NCBI GenBank assembly: GCA_018001015.1
Contig: JAGNIV010000003.1
Location: 1-64,000, forward strand
DNA from: Phenylobacterium sp.
Lineage (GTDB): Bacteria; Pseudomonadota; Alphaproteobacteria; Caulobacterales; Caulobacteraceae
Direction of reading: 5' to 3'
Length of the DNA stretch: 64,000 nucleotides
Part shown: positions 28,555 through 37,617 of the stretch, one piece after another
Layout: each line of letters opens with the position of its first letter
Position numbering within the stretch: position 1 is the first letter of the stretch
Program-made: the position numbers and the translations under genes
The notes under the pieces: model-generated
Told to the model about the DNA's origin: nothing
Seen by the model: the letters and a program-made list of their open reading frames with translations, nothing else
Databases searched by the model: none

Positions 28555-30147
28555 ATGGCCGCGCCGAGTATTTCCGAGATCATCAGCGTCCTGCTGTACG
28601 AAGAGGGCAACGCCTGGAGCGGCAACCAGATCACCTTCAGCTTCCCGAAGGCCGGCAGCACCTGGCCGAGCTATGCGGCGGACGACGAGCAGGCCAACGC
28701 CGACTACGGAACCGTGACCGACGCCCAGGCCACGGCCATCCGGCTGGCCCTGCAGGCCTGGGATGCGGTCATCGCCCCCAGCCTGGTGGAGACCGACGAC
28801 CTGACCAATACGGGCCAGATCCGCATCGCCTTCACAGACGTCAACGACACCACGGGGAATGAGGAGACGACGGCGCTCGCCTACCGCCCGCCCCAGCCGG
28901 GGTACGCCCTGGCCGCCTGGCAAGGCGATGTCTGGCTGGACGAGACGCTGAAGACCTCGAACTTCGCGCCCAACTCGGAGGGTTACGCGGCCGTCCTGCA
29001 CGAACTGGGACATGCGCTCGGCCTGCAGCACCCCTTCGGCCCCGGCGCCACCTTCCCGGCCGGCTACGACAATATCCGCTTCACGGTGATGGCCTATGAG
29101 GCGCCGCAGGACACCTACTACATCACCGTCGAGCCGGTGGACGGGGTCAACCGGCTGGTGGGCCGGCCCGTGGAGGCCTCCACGCCCATGGTCTTCGACA
29201 TCGCCGCCCTGCAGGCCCGCTACGGCGCCGACCCGACCACGGCGGCCGGAGCCACCACCTACACCTGGTCCCAGGCGACCCCGATCCTGCAGGCGGTCTA
29301 TGACGCCGGCGGGACCGACACCTTCGACCTGTCGAGCCACACCCGCTCGTCGATCGTCGACCTGACGCCGGGCGCCTATTCCTCGATCGCCTACTACTCC
29401 GCCCAGGCCCAGGCCGACTATTGGACCAGCCTCTATCCGGGCGGCGCCGCCGCCATCGCCGAGTTCGTGATCGATCCCCGGACCTACACCTGGTCCAACA
29501 ATGTGGGCATCGCCTACGGCACGGTGATCGAGAACGTCCTGGGCGGCGCGGCCACCGACACCCTGCTGGGCAATGACGCGGGCAACTATCTGAGCGGCGG
29601 CGGCGGGAACGACTTCCTGCGCGGCTTCCTGGGCGACGACAGCATCGTCGGCGGCGCGGGCTTCGACGACACCCACGGCAACCAGGGCAATGACACCGTG
29701 CGCGGCGGCGACGGCCCCGACTGGGTGGTGGGCGGCCAGGGCAATGACATGCTGTACGGCGACGCCGGTGACGACGTGGTCTACGGCAACCTCGGCGCCG
29801 ACACCCAGGAGGGCGGCGACGGCGTCGACTGGGTGCGCGGCGGCCAGGCCGACGACAGCCTGTCGGGCGGGGCCGGCGACGACTGGATGTCCGGCGACCT
29901 CGGCGACGACACCCTGAGCGGCGGATTGGGCGCCGACACCTTCCGCACCTGGGGCGGGACGGGGATCGACCGGGTCACCGACTTCAGCCGCGCCCAGGGC
30001 GACCGGGTGCAGCTCGACGTGGGCACATCGGCCACCGCCAGCCAGGTGGGGGCCGACACGGTGATCGACATGGCCGGCGGCGGAAAGATGATCCTGGTGG
30101 GGGTGTCCCTGGCCAGCCTGGACAGCGGCTGGATCTTCGCCGCGTGA
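28555..30147 (+). CDS. Serralysin-like M10 metalloprotease with RTX repeats
   Basis: The 530-residue protein has a catalytic domain with the zinc motif HELGHALGLQHP (149-160; His149, His153, His159, Glu150) and the Met-turn VMAYEA (178-183), typical of serralysins. From about residue 335 to 460 it has glycine/aspartate-rich RTX repeats such as GGQGNDMLYGDAGDD that bind calcium, ending in a hydrophobic C-terminal segment. There is no N-terminal signal peptide, so export by a type I system is expected. No ABC exporter, membrane-fusion protein or inhibitor gene lies nearby. It overlaps the following GNAT gene by four bases. Confidence 0.92.
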   Translation: MAAPSISEIISVLLYEEGNAWSGNQITFSFPKAGSTWPSYAADDEQANADYGTVTDAQATAIRLALQAWDAVIAPSLVETDDLTNTGQIRIAFTDVNDTTGNEETTALAYRPPQPGYALAAWQGDVWLDETLKTSNFAPNSEGYAAVLHELGHALGLQHPFGPGATFPAGYDNIRFTVMAYEAPQDTYYITVEPVDGVNRLVGRPVEASTPMVFDIAALQARYGADPTTAAGATTYTWSQATPILQAVYDAGGTDTFDLSSHTRSSIVDLTPGAYSSIAYYSAQAQADYWTSLYPGGAAAIAEFVIDPRTYTWSNNVGIAYGTVIENVLGGAATDTLLGNDAGNYLSGGGGNDFLRGFLGDDSIVGGAGFDDTHGNQGNDTVRGGDGPDWVVGGQGNDMLYGDAGDDVVYGNLGADTQEGGDGVDWVRGGQADDSLSGGAGDDWMSGDLGDDTLSGGLGADTFRTWGGTGIDRVTDFSRAQGDRVQLDVGTSATASQVGADTVIDMAGGGKMILVGVSLASLDSGWIFAA

Positions 30148-30698
30148 TGATCGTCTTCGAAACCCCGCGCCTGATCCTGCGTCCGCGGGGATTGGAGCAC
30201 CTCGAAGCCTGCGTCGCCATCAACAGCGACCCCGAGGTTATGCGCTATGTCGGACCGGTCTGGCCGCCGGCCCAGCAGCGGGAGCATCTGACACGGCAGT
30301 TCGCCACCGACCGGGGCGAGGGCCTCGGGCACTGGGCGATCTTCCGCAAGACCGCGCCGGAGGAGATGCTGGGCTGGGCGCTGCTGGTTCCGCTGGAGGG
30401 CACGGACGCGGTCCAGATCGGCTACCGCCTGAAGCGCGCGGCCTGGGGCGACGGGATCGCTACCGAGGCCGGACAGCGGCTGGTGGCGCACGGCCTGGAG
30501 ACCCTGCGGCTGCCCAGCCTCGCGGCCTGGACGCACCCGGACAATGCTGGATCGAAGGGCGTGCTCATCAAGCTGGGCTTCGTCCCCGACGGCCCGTACG
30601 AGGAGAACGGCGAGGTGCGGGACCTCTACCGGCTGACACCGGCCGCACGGCAGCCCTGGGCGAAGCTCGCCAGCATGGCCGGCGGCGGCGCGTCATAG
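30144..30698 (+). CDS. GNAT-family N-acetyltransferase (RimJ/RimL-like)
   Basis: The 184-residue protein starts MIVFETPRLILRPRGLEHLE and has the substrate and acetyl-CoA motifs IGYRLKRAAWGDGIATEAGQ and NAGSKGVLIKLGF typical of the RimJ/RimL branch, which acetylates amino groups of proteins or small molecules. It overlaps the stop of the protease gene (ATGA) and may be translationally coupled to it. The last 73 bases overlap the convergent lipoprotein gene. Confidence 0.88.
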   Translation: MMIVFETPRLILRPRGLEHLEACVAINSDPEVMRYVGPVWPPAQQREHLTRQFATDRGEGLGHWAIFRKTAPEEMLGWALLVPLEGTDAVQIGYRLKRAAWGDGIATEAGQRLVAHGLETLRLPSLAAWTHPDNAGSKGVLIKLGFVPDGPYEENGEVRDLYRLTPAARQPWAKLASMAGGGAS

Positions 30699-31120
30699 GG
30701 ACCGACCTGCGTCGCGCCATAGGAAGCCTGGATCATCCGGGCGGTCTGCAGCATCACCAGCAGGTCCTGGGTGATCGGCCCGGCCGCCTCGATCCCCTCG
30801 GTCGCCTCCAGCGATTTCGGGGTCACGGCGAGCGCGAACGGGGCGCCGTCGAAGCCCACCGACAGTCGGTCCTCACTGGAGATCGGGATGATCTTCTCCA
30901 CCGCCACCTGGAAGACGGCGGGCTCGCGGGCGCAGCTCAGGCGGATCGGCGGGGTCTGGACGCTCGGACTTTCCGGCGCGTAGGCCAGCGTCGTCCCGGC
31001 CCCGGTGACGATGGCCGACCACCGCGACAGCGGCGCGGCCGGCGCCTGGGGCTCGGCGGGAGGGGAGCAGGCGGCGAGGGCCACGAGCATCAGGGCGAGA
31101 AGCGAGACTTGGACGCGCAT
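30626..31120 (-). CDS. Putative lipoprotein of unknown function
   Basis: The 164-residue protein has a lipoprotein signal ending LVALAAC with Cys18, followed by a Pro-rich stretch and a globular part with two further cysteines (LSCAREP and QGCRAAG). No recognisable family. Its 3' end overlaps the convergent GNAT gene by 73 bases, which is longer than usual for convergent genes; since both ends have plausible codon use, both are kept. Confidence 0.62.
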   Translation of the reverse strand: MRVQVSLLALMLVALAACSPPAEPQAPAAPLSRWSAIVTGAGTTLAYAPESPSVQTPPIRLSCAREPAVFQVAVEKIIPISSEDRLSVGFDGAPFALAVTPKSLEATEGIEAAGPITQDLLVMLQTARMIQASYGATQVGPYDAPPPAMLASFAQGCRAAGVSR

Positions 31121-31210
31121 GGCTCATGCCATAGCACAAGCAGGCCGCCGCGCGACGCCCTGCACCTCCAGGGAGACCTGGGGGCTGTCCTGGGGAAAAT
31201 TATCCGCGGG

Positions 31211-31287
31211 TGGTAGCTGGAGGCGGGCTCGAACCGCCGACCTGTGGGTTATGAATCCACCGCTCTAACCAACTGAGCTACCCAGCC
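31211..31287 (-). tRNA. tRNA with anticodon CAU (probably tRNA-Met)
   Basis: Read on the minus strand, the 77 bases begin ggctgggtagctcagttgg and end in an encoded CCA. The D arm, TTCGAGCCC T arm and a 7-base anticodon loop ttcataa are present, giving anticodon CAU. The acceptor stem has G-U pairs at both ends, and position 31-39 is an A-C mismatch. The sequence is not that of initiator tRNA, so it is elongator tRNA-Met or, less likely, the lysidine-modified tRNA-Ile2; the anticodon alone cannot separate them. Confidence 0.9.
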
Positions 31288-31383
31288 ATGGGCCACCCGC
31301 GGAGGCGCGGGTTATAGGGTGGGAAGTTCGCCGCTTCAAGCGGCTTGGGTGCGGCGCAAAGCCCGGCTAGAGTTGCGGCTCAT

Positions 31384-32409
31384 ATGAGCGTGCTCCACCT
31401 CCTTGGAACGGCCGGCGAAGGCGGCGCGGAGACGTACTTCGTCGACCTGGTCGCGGGGCTCGCCCGCGCGGGCGTTCGGCAGGCCGCCGCCATCCGTCCC
31501 AATGGGAATCGGCAGGCCGCGCTCGCCGCCGCCGACGTGCCCACCGCGACCTTCCGGTTCGGCGGCCCGATCGACATTCTGACCAAGCCGAAGGTCGCCG
31601 GCTTCGCCCGCCGGCAGGACGTCAAGCTGGCGCTCGCCTGGATGAACCGCGCCGCGCGGCACACGCCCAAAGGCCCGGCGCGGATCGGCCGGCTGGGGGG
31701 CTACTACAATCTCAAATACTATCGCGGCTTCGACGAGCTGGTGGCCAATACCGAGGACATCGCCGAGTGGATCGTCGGCCAGGGCTGGCCCGCCGGCAAG
31801 GTGCGGCACATTCCGAACTTCGCCGCCGCGCCGCCGGAGACCGCGCCGGCCGAACGAGACCTGCTGAACACGCCCGCCGACGCGCCCCTGCTGCTGTCGA
31901 TGGGCCGCCTGCACGACGCCAAGGCCCATGATGTCACGCTCCAGGCCCTGACCCGGATTCCTGACGCCTTCCTGTGGATCGCCGGCGTCGGTCCGCAGGA
32001 GGCCAAGCTGAAGGCCATGGCCGCGGCCCTAGGGGTCGCCGACCGGGTGCGGTTCCTGGGCTGGCGCACCGACGCCTCGGCGCTTTATCGCGCCGCCGAT
32101 GTCTGCGTCTTCCCCTCGCGCTACGAGCCCCTGGGCAATGTGGTGATCCAGGCCTGGGCCCACGGCCTGCCGGTAGTGGCCGCCGCGTCGCAAGGCCCCG
32201 CCGCCCTGATCGCGGATGGCGAGGACGGTCTGCTGGTTCCGGTCGATGACGCCGAGGCCCTGGCCGCCACGACCCGCCGCCTGCTGGACGACCCCATGCT
32301 GCGGATCCGCCTGGTGCAGAACGGTTCCGACCGGGTGGAGGCGGAGTTCTCCGAGGCCGCGGTCGTCGCCCAGTGGCGGGCCCTCTTCGCCGACTACGGA
32401 GCCGCCTGA
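31384..32409 (+). CDS. Family 4 glycosyltransferase
   Basis: The 341-residue protein has the GT-B fold of family GT4. The N-terminal domain starts MSVLHLLGTAGEGGAETYFVDL; the C-terminal domain carries SMGRLHDAKAHDV, WIAGVGPQE and VCVFPSRYEPLGNVVIQAWAH, the last being the EX7E-type nucleotide-sugar site. It would add a sugar to a lipid or cell-surface polymer. Its stop overlaps the start of the asparagine synthase gene, so the two are coupled. Confidence 0.93.
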   Translation: MSVLHLLGTAGEGGAETYFVDLVAGLARAGVRQAAAIRPNGNRQAALAAADVPTATFRFGGPIDILTKPKVAGFARRQDVKLALAWMNRAARHTPKGPARIGRLGGYYNLKYYRGFDELVANTEDIAEWIVGQGWPAGKVRHIPNFAAAPPETAPAERDLLNTPADAPLLLSMGRLHDAKAHDVTLQALTRIPDAFLWIAGVGPQEAKLKAMAAALGVADRVRFLGWRTDASALYRAADVCVFPSRYEPLGNVVIQAWAHGLPVVAAASQGPAALIADGEDGLLVPVDDAEALAATTRRLLDDPMLRIRLVQNGSDRVEAEFSEAAVVAQWRALFADYGAA

Positions 32410-34097
32410 TGTGCGGCATCGCAGGCGTGCTGCACGGGACCGCTTCCGCAAGTCCGCTGATCGAGACCCTCACCCATCGCGGCCCCAACGGGGTTCGGAC
32501 CGAGCAGGTGCGCGGCGGCTCGGTGGCCCACGCTCGGCTGTCGATCATTGACCTGGAGGGCGGCTGGCAGCCCCTGCACGCGGCCGGCGGCACGGTGATC
32601 GGCAATGGCGAGATCTACAACTATGTCGAACTGACCGCCGAGTTCGGGCTGAAGGACCAGCTGTCCACCGGCTCGGACTTCGAGCCGCTGCTGCATCTCT
32701 ATGCGAAGGAAGGGCCGGCGGCCTTCCAGCGGCTGCGGGGCATGTACGCCTTCTGCCTGATCGGCGCCGACGGCCGCACCTGGCTGGTCCGCGACCCCTT
32801 CGGCATCAAGCCGCTCTATGTGCTGGAGCAGGACGGCGCGGTCTACTTCGCCTCCGAGCCCCGCGCCCTCGCCAAGCTGCTTGCGCCCGAGCTGTCGGAG
32901 GATCACGCCCGCGAACTGCTGGCCTTCAACTACACGCTCGGCGGCGACACCATCTTCAAGGGCCTCAAGCGCCTGGCCCCTGGCGAGATCGTCGAGGTGG
33001 TGGAGGGAAGGCTGCAACGGCCCGAGACGCGTCCGTTTCTTTCGGCCTCCCCCGCCAAGAGCCCAACCGGCGAGACCGCCCTTATCGACCGCCTCGACGC
33101 GGTGCTGGAGGACAGCGTCCGGGTGCATCAGCGCTCCGACGTGCCCTATGGCCTGTTCCTCTCCGGTGGCGTCGACAGCGCCGCCATCGCCACCCTGATG
33201 TCGCGGCTGAACGCGCGCCCGGTCACCGCCTTCACCTGCGGCTTCGACGCCCCCGGCGCCAGGGACGAACGCGGCCAGGCCGAGCGGGTGGCCAAGGCCC
33301 TGAACCTCGACTGGCGCGAGACCCGCTTCGACGAGGCCGACTTCTGGCGCATCTTGCCCCAGGTCGCCTGGGCCCTCGACGATCCCACCGCCGACTACGC
33401 CACCCTGCCGACCTACAAGCTGGCGCAGGCCGCCAAGGGCACGCTCACCGTGGTCCTGACCGGCGAGGGCGGCGACGAGCTGTTCGGCGGCTATGGCCGC
33501 TATCGCAAGGCCCTGCGCCCTGCCTGGCTGGGCGGCCGCCCCGCCGAGCCGCGGCCGGACGACGCCGAGGCCCTGGCCCGCTGGCGCAGGCAGGCAAAGC
33601 CACCTCCCGGCCTCACCCGCCTGCAGCAGGCCCAGTGGGCCGACATCGCCACCTGGCTGCCGAACGATCTGCTGCTGAAGCTGGACCGGTGCCTGATGGC
33701 CCACGGCCTGGAGGGGCGCACGCCATTCCTTGACCCCCGTGTCGCCGACTTCGCCTTCCCCCTGCCCGACCGATTCAAGGTGCGGGGGCGCTATGGCAAG
33801 TGGTTGGTGCGCAAGTGGCTGGAGCGGGTCTGTCCCGCCGCCGATCCCTGGGCCCGCAAGCAGGGCTTCACCGTGCCCGTCGACGCCTGGATCGCGCCCC
33901 GCGCCGCCGACCTCGCAGAGCGGATCGGCCGCATCGAGGCCGTTCGCCGGGTGCGAACCCCCGAGGCCGTGCGTTCCACCTTCGAAAGCGGCGGCTCTGA
34001 GCGCTGGCCGCTGCTGTTTTTCGCCGTCTGGTCGCTGATCCATCTCGAGGGCGCGGCCCCCAACGACGCCCTGGCCCAGGTGGCCGGGACAATTTGA
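32409..34097 (+). CDS. asnB: Glutamine-hydrolysing asparagine synthase
   Basis: The 562-residue enzyme has the N-terminal glutaminase domain with catalytic Cys2 ([10 protein letters not shown]), THRGPNG and GNGEIYNY, and the C-terminal ATP-pyrophosphatase domain with [13 protein letters not shown] and [17 protein letters not shown]. It makes asparagine from aspartate and glutamine. In surface-polysaccharide loci AsnB-like enzymes also amidate sugars; the coupling to a GT4 gene leaves that open. Start at 32409 overlaps the upstream stop (TGATG). Confidence 0.93.
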   Translation: MCGIAGVLHGTASASPLIETLTHRGPNGVRTEQVRGGSVAHARLSIIDLEGGWQPLHAAGGTVIGNGEIYNYVELTAEFGLKDQLSTGSDFEPLLHLYAKEGPAAFQRLRGMYAFCLIGADGRTWLVRDPFGIKPLYVLEQDGAVYFASEPRALAKLLAPELSEDHARELLAFNYTLGGDTIFKGLKRLAPGEIVEVVEGRLQRPETRPFLSASPAKSPTGETALIDRLDAVLEDSVRVHQRSDVPYGLFLSGGVDSAAIATLMSRLNARPVTAFTCGFDAPGARDERGQAERVAKALNLDWRETRFDEADFWRILPQVAWALDDPTADYATLPTYKLAQAAKGTLTVVLTGEGGDELFGGYGRYRKALRPAWLGGRPAEPRPDDAEALARWRRQAKPPPGLTRLQQAQWADIATWLPNDLLLKLDRCLMAHGLEGRTPFLDPRVADFAFPLPDRFKVRGRYGKWLVRKWLERVCPAADPWARKQGFTVPVDAWIAPRAADLAERIGRIEAVRRVRTPEAVRSTFESGGSERWPLLFFAVWSLIHLEGAAPNDALAQVAGTI

Positions 34098-34120
34098 TTA
34101 TGGATTTCAAGGAGCTTCAT

Positions 34121-35344
34121 ATGCGCCGCCTTCTCTTCACCGCCGCCGTCGCGGCCCTCGTCTCCGCGTGCGGTCCCAGCCAGGCCGCGCCGGGCGCGCC
34201 CGTGGAAACCCGCCCGGCCAACGCGCCGAACCTGAAGCCCGCCTTCGAGAACCAGACCCGCGCGCCCGAGATGAAGGCCGGGGTCGAGTACGAGGTGAAG
34301 ACCGTCGCCGAGGGCCTGGCCAATCCCTGGGCCATCGCCTTCCTGCCCGACGGCAAGATGCTGGTGAGCGAGAAGCCGGGCCGCCTGCGCATCGTCGGCG
34401 CCGACGGCGCTCTGAGCGAACCGGTCGCCGGCCTTCCCGCGGTCTACGCCAAGGGCCAGGGCGGCCTGCTGGGCCTGGCCATCGACCCGGCCTACGCCAA
34501 GAACGGCCTGATCTACTGGAGCTATGCCGAGAACCCCGAGGGCAAGTTCACCAACACGGCCGTCGCCCGTGGCAAGCTGGTGGTCGCCGCCGATGGGTCG
34601 GGCGTCATCGAGAACGCCCAGGTGATCTTCCACCAGGCGCCGTCGCTGGAATCCACCCTGCACTATGGCGGTCGGCTGGTCTTCGCCCCGGACGGCAAGC
34701 TGTTCATCACCCTCGGCGAACGCTCCATCCTGCCCGGCCGCGTCCAGGCCGAGCAGCTGGACGGCCTGCTCGGCAAGATCGTGCGCTTGAATTCCGACGG
34801 CTCGGTCCCGAAGGACAATCCCTTCGTCGGCAAGGCTGGCGCGCGGCCCGAAATCTGGTCCTACGGCCACCGCAACGTCCAGGGCGCGGCGCTCAACCCC
34901 GCCACCGGCAAGCTCTGGACCACCGAGCACGGCGCGCGCGGCGGCGATGAGCTGAACATCCCGCAGGCCGGCAAGGACTATGGCTGGCCCACCATCACCT
35001 ACGGCATCGAGTACCAGGGCGGCGCGATCGGCGAAGGCATCGGCGCCAAGGCTGGCCTCGAACAGCCGATCTACTATTGGGACCCGGTGATCGCCCCCTC
35101 GGGTCTGGCCTTCTACAACGCCGGCCTGTTCCCGAAATGGAAGGGCAGCCTGTTCGCCGGCGGCCTGGCCGGCAAGTCGGTGACCCGGCTCACCCTCGAC
35201 GGTGAGAAGGTGGTGGGCGAGGAGCGCATCGTCACCGAGCTCGACGAACGCATCCGCGACGTCGTGGTCGGCCCCGACGGCGCCCTCTACCTCGCCACCG
35301 ACAGCGCTGAGGGTCGCATCCTGAAGCTCGTGCCGAAGGGTTGA
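34121..35344 (+). CDS. PQQ-dependent aldose sugar dehydrogenase-like lipoprotein
   Basis: The 407-residue protein has a lipobox LVSAC (Cys17) and then the soluble glucose/aldose dehydrogenase beta-propeller (GSDH) family pattern: [57 protein letters not shown] and [10 protein letters not shown]. It would oxidise aldoses in the periplasm with PQQ. The ATG at 34121 is preferred because AAGGAG lies about 8 bases before it and the signal begins there. No PQQ biosynthesis genes are in the window. Confidence 0.9.
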   Translation: MRRLLFTAAVAALVSACGPSQAAPGAPVETRPANAPNLKPAFENQTRAPEMKAGVEYEVKTVAEGLANPWAIAFLPDGKMLVSEKPGRLRIVGADGALSEPVAGLPAVYAKGQGGLLGLAIDPAYAKNGLIYWSYAENPEGKFTNTAVARGKLVVAADGSGVIENAQVIFHQAPSLESTLHYGGRLVFAPDGKLFITLGERSILPGRVQAEQLDGLLGKIVRLNSDGSVPKDNPFVGKAGARPEIWSYGHRNVQGAALNPATGKLWTTEHGARGGDELNIPQAGKDYGWPTITYGIEYQGGAIGEGIGAKAGLEQPIYYWDPVIAPSGLAFYNAGLFPKWKGSLFAGGLAGKSVTRLTLDGEKVVGEERIVTELDERIRDVVVGPDGALYLATDSAEGRILKLVPKG

Positions 35345-35367
35345 TCTAAAGCCCGCTCACACTTCCA

Positions 35368-35462
35368 CGTCATCCCGGGCGACCGCAGGGAGACCGGGAC
35401 CCAGGGGGGTTGATCGCGGCCCCTGGGTCCCGGCTCTGCGCTTCGCTGCGGCCGGGATGACG
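35368..35462. repeat. Dispersed palindromic repeat, copy 3
   Basis: Starts cgtcatcccggg and ends ccgggatgacg, with internal pairing of gggacccagggg and cccctgggtccc. It lies between the convergent sugar dehydrogenase and flavin oxidoreductase genes, six bases from the latter's stop. Confidence 0.85.
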
Positions 35463-35468
35463 GTTGGA

Positions 35469-36482
35469 TTAAGCCGCCACCCGCGCCAACTCATCCCGCG
35501 CCTCGATGGCGATCTGGAACGAGCGCAGGCGCGCCTGGTGGTCGAAGATCTGTGAGGTGACCATCAGCTCGTCGGCGCCGGTCCGCGCCACGAACTCGGC
35601 CAGGCCCGCCCGCACCGTGTCGGGAGACCCGATGATCGCCTGGGACAGGGCCGAGGCCAGGCCGGCCTGCGCCATCGGATCGAGCCGTTCGCCATAGCCC
35701 TCCACCGGCGGCGGCAGGGGGCCGGGCTGGCCGGTGCGCAGATTGACGAAGGCCTGCTGCAGCGAGGTGAACAGGAACCGCGCCTCCGCGTCGGTAGGAG
35801 CGGCGACAATGTTCAGGCCCAGCATGACGTGCGGCGCGTCGCTGTAGGCCGACGGCTGGAACTGCCGCCGGTAGATACCGATCGCCTGCATCATCTGGGC
35901 GGGCGCGAAGTGGCTGGCGAAGGCGAAGGGCAGGCCCAGCGCCGCGGCCAGCTGGGCGCCGAACAGGCTCGACCCCAGGATCCAGACGGGAACCCGCGTC
36001 CCCTCCCCCGGCACGGCGCGGATCGCCTGATTGGGCTGGGCCGGCTCGAAATAGTGCAGCAGCTCCATGACGTCCTGCGGGAACTGGTCCACGTCGCCGG
36101 TCAGGGTGCGCCGAAGGGCGCGCGCGGTGAGCTGGTCGGTCCCCGGGGCGCGGCCGACGCCCAGGTCGATGCGGCCCGGGTGCAGGGCCGCCAGGGTTCC
36201 GAACTGCTCGGCGATCACCAGGGGCGCGTGGTTGGGCAGCATGACCCCGCCCGCCCCCACCCGGATCGTACTGGTGCCCGCCGCCACGTGGGCGATAACC
36301 ACCGACGTCGCCGCACTGGCGACGCCCCGCATATTGTGATGCTCGGCCAGCCAGTAGCGGTTGTAGCCGAGGCGCTCGGCGTGGCGGGCGAGATCGAGGG
36401 TGTTGCGCAGGGACTGGCCGACATCGCCGCCCTGCAGGATCGGCGAGAGGTCGAGAACGGAAAGCAAGGTCATGGGGTCCAT
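35469..36482 (-). CDS. LLM-class flavin-dependent oxidoreductase
   Basis: The 337-residue protein resembles bacterial luciferase-like oxidoreductases of the MsnO8 type: LSVLDLSPI near the start, [43 protein letters not shown] and [14 protein letters not shown]. The fold binds reduced flavin (FMN or F420). Substrate is unknown. Met4 is an alternative start. Confidence 0.93.
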   Translation of the reverse strand: MDPMTLLSVLDLSPILQGGDVGQSLRNTLDLARHAERLGYNRYWLAEHHNMRGVASAATSVVIAHVAAGTSTIRVGAGGVMLPNHAPLVIAEQFGTLAALHPGRIDLGVGRAPGTDQLTARALRRTLTGDVDQFPQDVMELLHYFEPAQPNQAIRAVPGEGTRVPVWILGSSLFGAQLAAALGLPFAFASHFAPAQMMQAIGIYRRQFQPSAYSDAPHVMLGLNIVAAPTDAEARFLFTSLQQAFVNLRTGQPGPLPPPVEGYGERLDPMAQAGLASALSQAIIGSPDTVRAGLAEFVARTGADELMVTSQIFDHQARLRSFQIAIEARDELARVAA

Positions 36483-36504
36483 ATGGGGAGCCCCACGCCC
36501 AGCG

Positions 36505-37617
36505 TTAGAGGTGAAGCCGCGAGACCACCTCTTGCCCGATGGCCAGCGAGCTGGTCAGGCCCGGGCTCTCGATGCCGAACAGGGTGACCAGGTCGGCCAT
36601 GCCGTGCTTCTCCGGCCCGTCGATGCGGAAGTCCGGCTGCGGCTCGCCGGGCCCATGCAGCTTGGGGCGGATGCCGGCGTAATCGGGCGCGAGCGCCCCG
36701 TCCGGCAGGCCCGGCCAGAACTTGCGGATATAGGCGTAGAACTCGGCGGCGCGGGCCGGATCGACGCTGTAGTCCATGGTGTCGACGAACTGCAGGTCGG
36801 GCCCGAACACCGCCTGGCCGCCCAGGTCGCGGCGGTAGTGGGTGCCCAGCGCCCCGGGGATCGGCGGCGGATAGATCAGCCGGGCGAAGGGCGCCTTGCC
36901 GGTCAGCCGGAAATAGACCCCCTTGCCGTAGTGGCCCTCAGGGATGGTCTCCCTCGGGAATCCCTCAATCTGCGCGGCCACGGCCTGGGCGGAGAGTCCC
37001 GGCGCGGTCACCAGGATACGGCAGGTGAGTGTCGTCGGCTCCGCGCCACCGGCCCGCACCGACCAACCGCCGCCGGCGATCGGGCTCGCGCCCTCGAAGG
37101 GCGTGGAGGTCACCACCGCGCCGCCGCCGGCCTCGATCTCACCCTGGAGCGCCAGCATGTACCCGTGGCTGTCGAAGACGCCGCTCTGAGGGGAGATCAA
37201 GGCTCCCTCGCATTTCAGCTCCGGCTCCAGGGCCAGGACCTGCGCCTTGGTCATATGGGCCATGCCCTCGACGTCGTTGGCCCGGGCCTGTTCCAGGATG
37301 GCGTCCAGCCGGCCGACCTCATCCTGCGTCGTGGCCACCACCAGCTTGCCGCAGCGGTCATAGGCGACCTTGTGGCTGTCGCAGAAGGCGTAGAGCGCGC
37401 GGCGGCCCTGGACGCACAGCCTGGCCTTCAGCGAACCGCTGGCATAGTAGAGCCCGCCGTGGATCACCTCGGAATTGCGCGCCGAGACGCCCTCGCCGAT
37501 GATCGGGCCGGCCTCCAGCACCGCCACCACGAGGCCCCGCTTGGTCAGGGCGTAGCCGCAGGCCAGGCCCACGGCGCCCGCGCCCACCACCACCGCATCA
37601 AAATCGAAATCCGCCAT
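36505..37617 (-). CDS. FAD-dependent oxidoreductase of the L-2-hydroxyglutarate dehydrogenase type
   Basis: The 370-residue protein opens with a dinucleotide-binding motif ([19 protein letters not shown]) and has [20 protein letters not shown], characteristic of the LhgO/YgaF branch of the DAO family, then [19 protein letters not shown] and [16 protein letters not shown]. It probably oxidises a 2-hydroxy acid. The start at 37617 begins the Rossmann fold; an upstream extension has no counterpart in the family. It overlaps or abuts the divergent permease gene. Confidence 0.9.
   Translation of the reverse strand: MADFDFDAVVVGAGAVGLACGYALTKRGLVVAVLEAGPIIGEGVSARNSEVIHGGLYYASGSLKARLCVQGRRALYAFCDSHKVAYDRCGKLVVATTQDEVGRLDAILEQARANDVEGMAHMTKAQVLALEPELKCEGALISPQSGVFDSHGYMLALQGEIEAGGGAVVTSTPFEGASPIAGGGWSVRAGGAEPTTLTCRILVTAPGLSAQAVAAQIEGFPRETIPEGHYGKGVYFRLTGKAPFARLIYPPPIPGALGTHYRRDLGGQAVFGPDLQFVDTMDYSVDPARAAEFYAYIRKFWPGLPDGALAPDYAGIRPKLHGPGEPQPDFRIDGPEKHGMADLVTLFGIESPGLTSSLAIGQEVVSRLHL

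Noticed and set aside
29560-29950. Tandem DNA repeat or CRISPR-like array
   Set aside because: The periodicity comes from RTX calcium-binding repeats within the protease coding sequence; the DNA units are not conserved enough for a DNA-level repeat.
31211-31287. tRNA gene as an integration site for a genomic island
   Set aside because: No integrase, direct repeat of the tRNA end or change of composition was seen on either side.
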